Shown here piece after piece: positions 55,889 through 64,000 of a stretch of 64,000 nt of DNA. Position 1 is the first letter of the stretch. The number at the start of each line of letters is the position of its first letter. The position numbers were made by a program, and so were the translations under genes. The notes beneath the pieces were generated by a model that had not been told where the DNA came from, searched no databases, and saw nothing but the letters and a program-made list of their open reading frames with translations. Source of the DNA: Ruminococcus sp. NK3A76 (GTDB lineage Bacteria; Bacillota; Clostridia; Oscillospirales; Ruminococcaceae); assembly GCF_000686125.1 (NCBI RefSeq), contig NZ_JMMA01000002.1, forward strand, positions 3,162,001 to 3,226,000, written 5' to 3'.

Positions 55889-55901
55889 TGACTGGCGGTC
55901 A
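55889..55901. promoter_or_regulatory. TetR operator O3
   Basis: TGACTGGCGGTCA, downstream of the mmpL -10 box where bound repressor would block elongation or open-complex formation. Confidence 0.8.
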
Positions 55902-55932
55902 TTTTATATGAAATGATGCGGAGATGATATAT

Positions 55933-58068
55933 ATGAGAAAGATGAGCAGGGCGATAGTCAAGTTCAGAGTTCCTATACTTATCCTGTCGGTGCTGCTGCT
56001 GATACCGGCGTTTATAGGAATGGTAAACACAAGGATAAATTATGATATACTTTCCTACCTCCCGGGTGATATCGACTCGATGAAGGGGCAGGACATAATG
56101 CTTGAAGACTTCGGCAAGGGCGGCTTTGCATATGTCATAGTCGAGGGCATGGACGACAAGAACGTCGCCGAGCTAAAAGCACAGTTTGAGCAGATAGATG
56201 TCGTGAGCGACGTTGTATGGTACGACAGCATAGCAGACCTCTCTATCCCTAAAGAAGTGCTGCCGGACGACGTTTATCAGATATTCAACAGCGACAAGGA
56301 CGATTCGACGCTGATGATGGTCTTCTTTGCAAGCACAGGCTCGTCTGATGAATCGCTCGAAGCTATAGCTCAGATGAGAAAAATGGCCGACAAGCAGGTT
56401 TTCACCGCAGGCATGGGCGCAGTCGTTGAAGACATCAAGAACCTCACCATTGAGGAGATGACGATGTACGTCATCATAGCAGTTATACTTATGAGCATAG
56501 TGCTCGCAGTTGCTATGGATTCTTTCCTTATCCCGGTATTCTTTATGCTAAATATCGGTATGTCGATACTCTACAACTTAGGCACAAACCAGATACAGGG
56601 GCAGATATCATTCGTGACACAGGCACTGGCGGCTGTATTGCAGCTGGCAGTCACGGCTGACTACTCGATATTCCTCTGGCACAGCTACAAGGAGCAGAAG
56701 GAGCAGATACCCGGCAACAAGAACGAGGCTATGGCTATAGCGATAGGCCAGACCTTCACATCGGTCGTTTCAAGCTCGGTAACAACAGTTGCAGGCTTTT
56801 TGGCACTCTGCTTTATGACATTCACCTTAGGTCTTGACATAGGCATAGTAATGGCAAAGGGCGTCGTGCTCGGCGTTATATGCACGATAACGGTTCTCCC
56901 GGCGATGATACTCATTTTCGACAAGCCGCTTGAAAAGACGATGCACCGTGAGCTTATACCCTCGCTTGACAAGATATCTAACTTCATAGTAAAGCACAGC
57001 TGGGTGTTCCTTATAGTGTTCCTGGCACTGCTTCCTCCGGCTATATACGGCGAGACACATACTGACGTTTACTACAACCTTACCGATACACTTCCTACAG
57101 ACCTCAACTCAGTAATGGCATCGTCAAAGCTCTCGGAGGACTACGGCATAACCTCCTCGCACATAATCATGGTCGATGAGGATATGAGCGCTGCCGATGC
57201 AAACATGATGATGAACGAGATGAAGAAGGTAGACGGCGTTAAAATGGCAGTCGGCCTTGACTCGGTGCTCGGCATGGTGCCTGATGAGGCTGTTCCCGAA
57301 AGGCTCACAAAGCTGCTCAAAAACGGCGGCTGGCAGATCATGGTCGTGGGCAGTGAATACAAGGTGGCTTCTCCCGAGGTCAACGCACAGGTAGATGCAC
57401 TTTCTGACATACTTGAAAAGTATGACAAGAACGGCATGATAATCGGCGAGGCCGCAGCAACAAAAGACCTTATAAACATAACAGACCGTGACTTCAAGAT
57501 AGTGAATGCGATCTCAATAGCAATGGTATTCGTTATCATTATTTTCGCACTAAAAAGCGTGTCGCTGCCGATAATCCTTGTTTCGGCGATCGAGTTTGCA
57601 GTATTTGTGAACATGGGGCTCTCGTGCTATCTCAACACAACTATTCCTTTCATAGCATCTGTAGTTATCGGCTGCATACAGCTCGGTGCGACAGTTGACT
57701 ATGCGATACTCATGACAACAAGATACAAGAGCGAGCGTCTTGCCGGCAAGGACAAGAACGAGGCTGTTTCGATAGCGCTTTCGACATCGATAAAGTCGAT
57801 ACTCGTCTCGGCGGTAGGCTTCTTCGCTGCGACATTCGGTGTGGGCGTTTATTCAAGAGTAGACATGATATCGCAGATATGCACGCTTCTTTCAAGAGGT
57901 GCGCTGGTGAGCATGGTGACGGTAATATGCATACTTCCTGCTATGCTTCTGCTGCTTGACAAGGTGATAGTCTACACCACACACGACATGAAGTCATTAA
58001 GAAAGACCAAGGATACAAGATATTACAAGCTGCCCCCCGTACAGGCGACAGTAAATGAGCAGAACTGA
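55933..58068 (+). CDS. MMPL/RND-family transporter
   Basis: 711 residues from the ATG at 55933, nine bases after GGAG; the ATG at 55924 touches that site. Two halves each give one helix, an external domain and five helices. GKGGFAYVIVEGMDD and the DYSIFLWHSYKEQKE segment (helix 4-5, first half) and GATVDYAILMTTRYKSERLAGK (second half) carry the Asp-Tyr motif used for proton coupling in MMPL proteins. The likely cargo is a lipid or amphipathic drug-like compound. It is followed 14 bp later by a long xxxLxxG protein, a recurrent Firmicute partner. Confidence 0.92.
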   Translation: MRKMSRAIVKFRVPILILSVLLLIPAFIGMVNTRINYDILSYLPGDIDSMKGQDIMLEDFGKGGFAYVIVEGMDDKNVAELKAQFEQIDVVSDVVWYDSIADLSIPKEVLPDDVYQIFNSDKDDSTLMMVFFASTGSSDESLEAIAQMRKMADKQVFTAGMGAVVEDIKNLTIEEMTMYVIIAVILMSIVLAVAMDSFLIPVFFMLNIGMSILYNLGTNQIQGQISFVTQALAAVLQLAVTADYSIFLWHSYKEQKEQIPGNKNEAMAIAIGQTFTSVVSSSVTTVAGFLALCFMTFTLGLDIGIVMAKGVVLGVICTITVLPAMILIFDKPLEKTMHRELIPSLDKISNFIVKHSWVFLIVFLALLPPAIYGETHTDVYYNLTDTLPTDLNSVMASSKLSEDYGITSSHIIMVDEDMSAADANMMMNEMKKVDGVKMAVGLDSVLGMVPDEAVPERLTKLLKNGGWQIMVVGSEYKVASPEVNAQVDALSDILEKYDKNGMIIGEAAATKDLINITDRDFKIVNAISIAMVFVIIIFALKSVSLPIILVSAIEFAVFVNMGLSCYLNTTIPFIASVVIGCIQLGATVDYAILMTTRYKSERLAGKDKNEAVSIALSTSIKSILVSAVGFFAATFGVGVYSRVDMISQICTLLSRGALVSMVTVICILPAMLLLLDKVIVYTTHDMKSLRKTKDTRYYKLPPVQATVNEQN

Positions 58069-58082
58069 AAGGGGATATAACT

Positions 58083-61000
58083 ATGAAAACATGGACAAAG
58101 GTACTTGCAGGCGTGCTTGCGCTGCTTATATCGGCAGGCTCGACAGGGCTTTATGCATATGCAAACAAGGATAAGGAAAGTGACAGCACCACTAAAACAG
58201 TCTCTGCAAAGGCCGATGACAGTGACATAAACAAGACCGAAGGCTATTCTGACAGCGCAGTTCAGGCAAAGAAGGAGACAGTGTATGTGCTGACCGATGC
58301 AAAGGGCAACAGGACAGACACGATAGTTTCAAACTGGCTGCAGAACCCCGACGGGCTGACCTCGCTGCCGGACATATCAGACCTTACAAAGATAGAGAAC
58401 GTAAAGACCAACGAGGATTTCACACAGAACGGTGATAGTATTACATGGAACACCAACGGCGGCGATATCTACTACAAGGGTCATTCCGACAAGGAGCTGC
58501 CTATCGAGATGAAGGTGTCCTACAAGCTCAACGGTGAGGATATCGAGCCCGAGCAGCTTTTAGGCAAGAGCGGCAAGGTGACTATCAGGTATGATTACAA
58601 GAACCTCTCCTCAAAGGAGGTCGAGATAGGCGGCAAGAAGGAGACGCTGTACACGCCTTTCGTTATGGCAACAGGGCTGATGCTCGACGGCGTTAAGTTC
58701 TCGAACGTTGAGGTCAAAAACGGCAGGCTCGTAACTGACGGCGCCAAGAAGATAATCGTAGGCTACGCTGTTCCCGGGCTTACCGAGAGCTTAGGGCTTC
58801 AGGACAAGGAGCTTGATTTTGAGATACCTGAGTATTTCGAGATAACAGCCGATGTCAAGGATTTTGAGATAGGCATGGCTATAACAGTCGGCACGAGCGA
58901 CCTGTTCTCTGACACAAAGATAAACGGCGACAAGATAGGCGAGATAAAGGATAAGCTCGATGAGATAGCAGATGCCTGCGACCAGCTCGCAGACGGCACA
59001 CAGCAGCTATATGACGGGCTCTCGGAGCTCAAGGACAAGTCGGGTGACCTGACAGACGGTATTGATGCTATAGACGACGGCGCAAACAAGCTCGATGACG
59101 GTGCTGCACAGCTTAATGAGGGTGTTAATACACTTAAGGAAAAGGCTGGCGACGGCATCAGCCAGCTCGCAGCAGGCGCTAAAAAGCTCGACGACGGCGT
59201 TTCGCAGTACACAGGCGGCGTAATGCAGGCTTCCGCAGGCGCTTCGACACTTGTATCAAACAACGAAGCTCTAACAAACGGCCTCGGCGAATACACAGGC
59301 GGCGTAGCACAGGCTTATGCAGGGGCAAAGAAGCTCACGGCAAACAACAGCACACTTGAAAAGGGCGTCGGTGACTACACAGACGGCGTTGCAAAGGCAG
59401 CTGCCGGCGCTGACAAGCTGACAGCAAACAACGAAAAGCTCAGCAAGGGCGTAAGCGACTACACAGGCGGCGTGGCTCAGGCTTACGAGGGGGCTAAGAA
59501 GCTGACCTCCAACAACGAAGCACTCGGCAAGGGTGTGGGCGATTACACGAGCGGCGTTGCACAGGCTTATGCAGGCGCACAGAAGCTGACCGCTAACAAC
59601 GATGCTCTCGGTACAGGGCTCTCGCAGTACACAGCAGGCGTTTCGCAGCTCAATCAGGCAAGCGCTAAGGTGCTCGAAGCTGTCAAGGGCACATCGGCTG
59701 CACTCGGCGAGCAGCTGAGCGATGAGAACAAGGCAGGCATGAAGAAGCTCACCGATGGCTCTGATGCGCTCAACACAGGCATACAGCAGCTTGCAGCGGC
59801 AGTTGAGGCAATAGAGCTCCCTGACCTTACAGCAGCAGGGCAGACGCTCACGACATCTGCCACACAGATAGGCGCAGATGCACAGGGTATCGGCGCAGAC
59901 ACAAAGGACATGGGCGCAAGTCTCCAGGCACTCATAGCAGAGCACCCCGAGCTTGCAGAGGACGAGAATGTCAAGGCCATGATGGCATCGCTTGGCGACA
60001 TAGGCGGCAAGACACAGGACATCGGCACACAGCTGGGCTCGATAAGCACAGCATCACAGGGGCTCTCGCAGCTTTCCGGCATGGGAGAACAGATGACGAC
60101 CTTAAAGCAGAGCGTTTCTACTATCGCTGCAAACGCAGATGTATTGCTCCCGGCATCTGCTCAGACTATACAGAAGCTCGCAGGCGGTCTTGAAGCAGTC
60201 AAGCAGGGGCTTGACAAGCAGGGCAAGACGGCTGAGGACATGGGTCTTATCCAGGCGCTCGGCGCAGTAAACGGCGGCCTTGCACAGCTTGACGGCAGCA
60301 GCGCACAGCTAAAAGCAGGTGTCAGCGAATACACAAACGGCGTTGCACAGCTCACAGGCGGCTTAAAGAAGCTCGATGACAGCTCCGCAGCAGTTAAGAA
60401 GGGGCTTGATGATTACACGAACGGTGCATCGCAGCTCACATCAGGTCTTGAACAGATAAACAACAATTCAACTGCGCTCGCAGACGGTATAGACAGCTAC
60501 ACCGCAGGCGCACAGGCTCTTGCAGAGGGGCTTGACCTCATAAGCGCAAACAGCGAAAAGATAGTAACAGGTATCGGCAGCTACACAGCCGGTGCTGCAC
60601 AGCTCACAGACGGCCTTGCCAAGATATACGGCGGCTCTGACAAGCTGACACAGGGCGTGACAGACTACACAGCAGGTGCTTCACAGCTTGCGGCAGGCCT
60701 TGCACAGCTCGGCGCTAATTCTTCGGCACTTTCAGACGGCGCTTCGCAGCTCGATAACGGTATGCAGACGCTCAGCACCTCGCTCGGCGACGGTGTAAAG
60801 CAGCTTACCGAGGGAACAAAGCAGCTCGCAGACGGTGCATCGGCTCTTGCAGACGGCGCTGACAAGCTGAGTGACGGCGGCAAGAAGCTCTCGGAGGGCA
60901 TAAACAAGCTCGAAGACGGCGGCAAGGAGCTCAATGACGGTATGCAGGAGTTCCGCACTGAGGCTGTAGGCAAGATACTTGACCTCTACAGCGACGACAT

Positions 61001-61139
61001 TCAGCCGCTCACTGAGAGGGTACAGGCACTCACAGACATGAGCGCTGAGTACAACAGCTTCTCAGGCCACGCAGAGGGCACAGTGAGCGAGGTCAAGTTC
61101 ATTTACGAGACAGCAGCTATAAGAAAGAAGGACAAATAA
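58083..61139 (+). CDS. Secreted xxxLxxG heptad-repeat protein, partner of the MMPL transporter
   Basis: 1018 residues (AAAGGGG upstream of the ATG). Signal peptide or N-terminal anchor (about 5-27, ending YAYA). An N-terminal beta-rich domain (about 50-290) follows, with VYVLTDAKGNRTDTIVSNWLQN, KVTIRYDYKNLSSK and YFEITADVKDFEIGMAITVGTSDLF. The rest is made of xxxLxxG heptads; five 28-residue units fill 372-511 and five more 746-885. A final segment GHAEGTVSEVKFIYETAAI closes it, without a C-terminal membrane helix. Such proteins probably form a long helical stalk outside the membrane beside MMPL pumps. Function is inferred from context and resemblance to YhgE/Pip-type repeats. Confidence 0.85.
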   Translation: MKTWTKVLAGVLALLISAGSTGLYAYANKDKESDSTTKTVSAKADDSDINKTEGYSDSAVQAKKETVYVLTDAKGNRTDTIVSNWLQNPDGLTSLPDISDLTKIENVKTNEDFTQNGDSITWNTNGGDIYYKGHSDKELPIEMKVSYKLNGEDIEPEQLLGKSGKVTIRYDYKNLSSKEVEIGGKKETLYTPFVMATGLMLDGVKFSNVEVKNGRLVTDGAKKIIVGYAVPGLTESLGLQDKELDFEIPEYFEITADVKDFEIGMAITVGTSDLFSDTKINGDKIGEIKDKLDEIADACDQLADGTQQLYDGLSELKDKSGDLTDGIDAIDDGANKLDDGAAQLNEGVNTLKEKAGDGISQLAAGAKKLDDGVSQYTGGVMQASAGASTLVSNNEALTNGLGEYTGGVAQAYAGAKKLTANNSTLEKGVGDYTDGVAKAAAGADKLTANNEKLSKGVSDYTGGVAQAYEGAKKLTSNNEALGKGVGDYTSGVAQAYAGAQKLTANNDALGTGLSQYTAGVSQLNQASAKVLEAVKGTSAALGEQLSDENKAGMKKLTDGSDALNTGIQQLAAAVEAIELPDLTAAGQTLTTSATQIGADAQGIGADTKDMGASLQALIAEHPELAEDENVKAMMASLGDIGGKTQDIGTQLGSISTASQGLSQLSGMGEQMTTLKQSVSTIAANADVLLPASAQTIQKLAGGLEAVKQGLDKQGKTAEDMGLIQALGAVNGGLAQLDGSSAQLKAGVSEYTNGVAQLTGGLKKLDDSSAAVKKGLDDYTNGASQLTSGLEQINNNSTALADGIDSYTAGAQALAEGLDLISANSEKIVTGIGSYTAGAAQLTDGLAKIYGGSDKLTQGVTDYTAGASQLAAGLAQLGANSSALSDGASQLDNGMQTLSTSLGDGVKQLTEGTKQLADGASALADGADKLSDGGKKLSEGINKLEDGGKELNDGMQEFRTEAVGKILDLYSDDIQPLTERVQALTDMSAEYNSFSGHAEGTVSEVKFIYETAAIRKKDK
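59196..59615 (+). repeat. Five 84-bp (28-residue) repeats, block A
   Basis: Units begin at 59196, 59280, 59364, 59448 and 59532 with the pattern G(V/L)xxYTxGVAQAxAGAxKLTxNNxxLxx; a sixth partial unit follows at 59616. Each is four heptads long. Confidence 0.92.
60318..60737 (+). repeat. Five 84-bp (28-residue) repeats, block B
   Basis: Units begin at 60318, 60402, 60486, 60570 and 60654 with G(V/L/I)xxYTxGAxQLxxGLxxIxxxSxxLxx, the same period as block A but a different consensus. Confidence 0.9.
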
Positions 61140-61177
61140 GCTACAGACACCTTCGTTCATATATAACCTCTTTGTGA

Positions 61178-61210
61178 AAAGGCTCACACCGCTGCGGTGT
61201 GGGTCTTTTT
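61178..61210 (+). terminator. Terminator of the MMPL operon
   Basis: AAAAGGCTCACACC / GGTGTGGGTCTTTTT with GCTGC loop. Confidence 0.88.
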
Positions 61211-61221
61211 GCGTCAGGCAC

Positions 61222-61250
61222 TTGAAAGTCGGGGGAGTTTGTGGTAAAAT
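61222..61250 (+). promoter_or_regulatory. Promoter of the CxxCxxCC gene
   Basis: TTGAAA (61222-61227), 17 bases, TAAAAT (61245-61250). Confidence 0.7.
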
Positions 61251-61290
61251 ATAAGCAACAAAGAATCCCACCGCAAAGGAGTGATGCTGT

Positions 61291-61794
61291 GTGCTTGAAA
61301 AGCTGCTGACTAAGGAGGACTGTGCAAAATGCAGGCTGTGCTGCAAATTTGACAGCTACGACCTGTGGCAGACACCTGTTATCTACAGATCTCTTGCGAG
61401 CCGGATATTGCAGGAGTATTCGCCAAAGATAAAATTTGTAAAGCGTGATGAGCACTTCCTCATGAAAATGGACAAAGAGGAGGGGGCTGACGTTTATTTC
61501 TGCCCGCTGCTCGACCACGAAAAGGGCTGCATAATGGGCGATGAAAAGCCGTTTGACTGCGAGATATGGCCGTTTATGGTAATGGAGTTATGCGGCAGAA
61601 AGGTGCTGACTCTTTCGCCTGCCTGCCCGGTAGTCAACTCCTTGAAGTTTGACGATGTATGCGTCACCGCCGCAGAGATAGCCCCCGGGGCATTCGCAAT
61701 GGCAGACGAGCACCCCGAGCTTGTGCGCCCGTATCTTGAAGACCACCCGATACTTGCCGTGGAAAAGAGCAGGTACAAGACGACACTTGTATAG
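61291..61794 (+). CDS. YkgJ-like CxxCxxCC zinc/iron-binding protein
   Basis: 167 residues from a GTG start with AAAGGAG nine bases upstream. The motif CAKCRLCCKF near residue 11 and later cysteines in YFCPLLDHEKGC, FDCEIWPF and SPACPV match the YkgJ/UPF0153 family, thought to bind zinc or an iron-sulfur centre. Activity is unknown. It has its own promoter and a terminator shared with the convergent neighbour. Confidence 0.82.
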   Translation: MLEKLLTKEDCAKCRLCCKFDSYDLWQTPVIYRSLASRILQEYSPKIKFVKRDEHFLMKMDKEEGADVYFCPLLDHEKGCIMGDEKPFDCEIWPFMVMELCGRKVLTLSPACPVVNSLKFDDVCVTAAEIAPGAFAMADEHPELVRPYLEDHPILAVEKSRYKTTLV

Positions 61795-61800
61795 CAGGAC

Positions 61801-61834
61801 GCAAAAAAGCCGCCATCACTGGCGGCTTTTTGCG
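61801..61834. terminator. Bidirectional terminator
   Basis: GCAAAAAAGCCGCC / GGCGGCTTTTTGC with ATCACT loop; T runs on both strands, between convergent genes. Confidence 0.93.
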
Positions 61835-62929
61835 TTATTTTTTCTTTGAGAATATGTGCTTTTTCAGTGCTTTTACCTCGGTGGAGGCGTTTTTGTGCTC
61901 ACGCACGAGCCTGTATATCGGCAGCACGGGGATAAGCAGCTTGTGCTTGTAGAAGTAGGGGTAGTTTTTCCTTATCGCTTCCATAGGCAGGAACACACGC
62001 TGCAGGATATACCTTAACGTGCCGAGCTTTCCTGCGCTGTTTTGTATGCCACGCTGCCTTGTGCCGAAGACGCCTGCGGTGATGAAGTAATCAAGCATCT
62101 CCTCCTGCTTCTCGCTCAGCGGCGGCTTTCTTCTGCCGAATATCTTTACAGCGAGCGCACGGTTTTTCTTTTCAAAATCGGCTATGCCCATTTTTTTAAG
62201 CTCTGCGTCTATATACTCACGGTCGAGCGTTTTGCGGAATCTTTTGAGGAAGACATATATATCGAGCAGCGAGCGAACGCCCGTGCCGTTCCAGTAGTAG
62301 TGCTTGAACTCATGCGCTACCATGTATATGTAGAAATCCTCATCTGACAGGCGGCGCTCACAGCCGTTTACAGGTATCAGCTTGTCGGATATATCGTCGT
62401 AGTAGTTAAACAGCCTCTTGTCCGACTCGTTCGAGAAAAGCATCCTGTGCATCTCGAAGTTGCTCACAGGCGGTTTCTGATAGTCGTCCTGATGACCCTT
62501 GCCGTACTCCACAGTTGTAAAGCCGAGGTCTTCCATTATGCTTCTCACATCGTCGGCTCTGGAGGCGTCAAAGAGTATGTCGTTGTCGCTCATCTGGCGC
62601 ATACCGATGCCGGGGTAGTATTCCTTAAGGATAATGCCTTTAAGGGGCATATACCATATGCCGTTCGCTTCGAGCTTAGGGGTCAGGCAGGATCTTTCAT
62701 AGTCGAGTATCATGTTCTTTCTGATAGCTCTTGCCTGCTCCTCTGCAAACCGGTCGTCGCTTATGCCGGCAGAGTCAAGCGCTGTTGCGATAACAGCTGT
62801 CATCTGGTGGAACGAAGCGAGCCTGAACAGCGTATCCAAATCTATATCCTTTACGATCATCGGATCCGGCGCTGTCTGATTGACGGCGGCGGAAGCAAGT
62901 GATAAAAACACTTTTACCTGCTGATCCAA
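61835..62929 (-). CDS. Nucleotidyltransferase-like protein (NTP_transf_5 family)
   Basis: 364 residues from a TTG start at 62929, seven bases after GAGGTG. The core has IWYMPLKGIILKEYYPGIGMRQMSDNDILFD, the family's nucleotidyltransferase signature; the canonical D-x-D reads DND here. A His-rich helix (YMVAHEFKHYYWNGTGVRSLLDIYVF) follows. These proteins occur in capsule and exopolysaccharide clusters and their reaction is not known. The flippase just upstream on the same strand supports a surface-polysaccharide role. Confidence 0.82.
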   Translation of the reverse strand: MDQQVKVFLSLASAAVNQTAPDPMIVKDIDLDTLFRLASFHQMTAVIATALDSAGISDDRFAEEQARAIRKNMILDYERSCLTPKLEANGIWYMPLKGIILKEYYPGIGMRQMSDNDILFDASRADDVRSIMEDLGFTTVEYGKGHQDDYQKPPVSNFEMHRMLFSNESDKRLFNYYDDISDKLIPVNGCERRLSDEDFYIYMVAHEFKHYYWNGTGVRSLLDIYVFLKRFRKTLDREYIDAELKKMGIADFEKKNRALAVKIFGRRKPPLSEKQEEMLDYFITAGVFGTRQRGIQNSAGKLGTLRYILQRVFLPMEAIRKNYPYFYKHKLLIPVLPIYRLVREHKNASTEVKALKKHIFSKKK

Positions 62930-62971
62930 ATATTATCACCTCTTGAAAAAAAGTTAAAATGCTAACATCTC

Positions 62972-64000
62972 TCAGCCCTTTTTGAGCAGCACCTTCTTTA
63001 TCCTGTCTCTGTACTTATATACAAAGTATAGGAACACGCTGCCGTAGGCAAGCACGAGCGCATAGCGTATTATCGTGTAGCTGTAGAGAATATTCATCAG
63101 CCCTGCGAACACCATGATGCCACCGAGTATGCAGAGAATGAACTTTATGCTGTACACATGGTCCATCTTCATTCGTTTTACGATAAAGTAGTGGAGAATG
63201 AAAAGTATTATATACCCTGCAAGTGTCGTATAGGCAGCTATGACGAAGCTGTGCTCGGGGTCGAGCCGCAGGAAGATGAGGTTGAGTATCACGTTTGCCG
63301 AGGTGCCTATCATTGTAGCGACCGACACGCCGATAGTCTTTTTCTCGTAGAATTCGATATTCACATACATGGTGAATATAAACAAAAAAGAGCAGCTTGT
63401 CAGAAGTGCCGGCAGGCAGTAGATAGATGGCTTGTACTCGCTGCCGCCGAGGATAAGTATTATCTCAGGCACGAGCAGCAGAAGACCCACTATCAGGAAT
63501 GCGAATATGAGGATATATATCTTCGAGACTTTTTTGATGTCCTTATAGTTCCTGGCGTGAAGGCTCTCTATGAGCCAGGGCGCCCAGGCCTTGTTCATAG
63601 CGTCAAACAGCACCGATGCTATATGGTAGGCGCTGTAGGCTATCGAATAGTAGGCGGTATATTCCTCGCCGCAAAGGCGGGTAATAAGAAGCACATCTGA
63701 AACGCCGAGGATATGCAGCGAAAGTGCGTGCGGCACGAGGGGGAGGCATATCTTTGTGGCGTAGGACCAGTATCTGGTCTTTATCCTCCTGCCCTTGAAT
63801 GCAAGGAACACGAATATAGCGGCACCGAATACGATAAACGGCGAGTAGAAGCCGATTATCCTGCCGGCGAGCTTGTCCTGCATAAGCAGAACGAGCAGGA
63901 ATGCGAGCAGCGTTCCCGACACGGCCATGATACCCGTGAGCAGCACGAAGCGCTTGTACTGATAGAAAGCACGCTGCTTGGTGATAAGCATGGTATAGGG
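62972..64000 (-). CDS. Polysaccharide flippase, Wzx/MATE-like (5' end outside window)
   Basis: 343 residues are visible; the frame is open to the last base, and the Met at 63991 is probably internal because family members have about 480 residues and the visible part starts after the fourth or fifth helix. About nine hydrophobic segments are present. LCLPLVPHALSLHILGVSDVLLITRLCGEEYTAYYSIAYSAY resembles the central part of oligosaccharide-lipid flippases. It would move undecaprenyl-linked repeat units across the membrane. 42 bp separate it from the nucleotidyltransferase-like gene. Confidence 0.88.
   Translation of the reverse strand, partial: PYTMLITKQRAFYQYKRFVLLTGIMAVSGTLLAFLLVLLMQDKLAGRIIGFYSPFIVFGAAIFVFLAFKGRRIKTRYWSYATKICLPLVPHALSLHILGVSDVLLITRLCGEEYTAYYSIAYSAYHIASVLFDAMNKAWAPWLIESLHARNYKDIKKVSKIYILIFAFLIVGLLLLVPEIILILGGSEYKPSIYCLPALLTSCSFLFIFTMYVNIEFYEKKTIGVSVATMIGTSANVILNLIFLRLDPEHSFVIAAYTTLAGYIILFILHYFIVKRMKMDHVYSIKFILCILGGIMVFAGLMNILYSYTIIRYALVLAYGSVFLYFVYKYRDRIKKVLLKKG

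Noticed and set aside
59271-59945. A 224-codon frame antisense to the xxxLxxG gene
   Set aside because: Repetitive shadow of the 28-residue repeats on the opposite strand.

Overview
The window is a chromosomal segment of an anaerobic, low-to-medium GC Firmicute. The best guess is a Ruminococcus-like member of the Oscillospiraceae. Three things point there: a protein closely resembling the cellobiose 2-epimerase of Ruminococcus albus, a lipid-anchored GH5 glucanase, and Firmicute-type gene order (CIRCE-groESL, yabP-yabQ-divIC-yabR, and S10-spc-alpha genes running into adk-map-KOW-infA-rpmJ). I recognised no tRNA, rRNA, CRISPR array, prophage or transposase gene. The taxonomic call is inference from gene content.

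Layout. 1-1.3 kb: the end of a GT2 glycosyltransferase and an SseB-domain protein. 1.9-4.1 kb: groES-groEL (minus strand) behind a perfect CIRCE operator. 4.6-8.2 kb: an OmpR-type response regulator, its histidine kinase and a membrane HtrA protease. 8.2-9.1 kb: a tandem array of 173-bp repeats. 9.2-11.5 kb: an unrecognised coiled-coil gene, a 46-residue micro-ORF behind a SigD-like -10 element, and guaB. 11.7-13.3 kb: a second HtrA. 13.8-16.5 kb: yabP, yabQ, divIC, yabR, a DUF4321 protein and a lipoprotein, flanked by inverted copies of a hairpin-rich repeat. 17.2-33.6 kb: a promoter, a leader that ends in an intrinsic terminator, then 32 genes of the ribosomal-protein mega-operon including secY, adk, map, infA and rpoA.

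33.9-35.8 kb: a soluble sugar-binding-domain diguanylate cyclase. 35.9-42.9 kb: a compact minus-strand run DUF1015 - cellobiose 2-epimerase - PHP hydrolase - GH5 lipoprotein - radC - recQ. 43-46 kb: secA with an acidic repetitive tail. 46.3-50.2 kb: two tandem paralogous membrane proteins, a CmpB-type membrane protein, an MFS transporter and a GNAT acetyltransferase. 50.4-54.7 kb: a zinc-acquisition locus (Fur/Zur regulator, small Cys-rich membrane protein, ZnuA, ZnuC, ZnuB, OB-like lipoprotein). 54.9-61.1 kb: a TetR regulator divergent from an MMPL transporter and a 1018-residue xxxLxxG repeat protein, with three near-identical palindromic operators between them. 61.3-64 kb: a CxxCxxCC protein, a nucleotidyltransferase-like protein and a truncated polysaccharide flippase.

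The most unusual signal is in the intergenic DNA. Several families of short hairpin-bearing repeats recur: (A) a TGCATAA or GTTAACA simple repeat leading into a stem-loop whose stem differs from copy to copy but stays base-paired, usually followed by a GCCCATTCGGGC-type hairpin; (B) a 250-bp block with three or more covarying hairpins, present as inverted copies either side of the yabP-lipoprotein cluster; (C) a 178-bp element with 16-bp terminal inverted repeats and compensatory internal changes, plus a 76-bp deletion form. Some copies lie inside the 5' leaders of groES and tetR.
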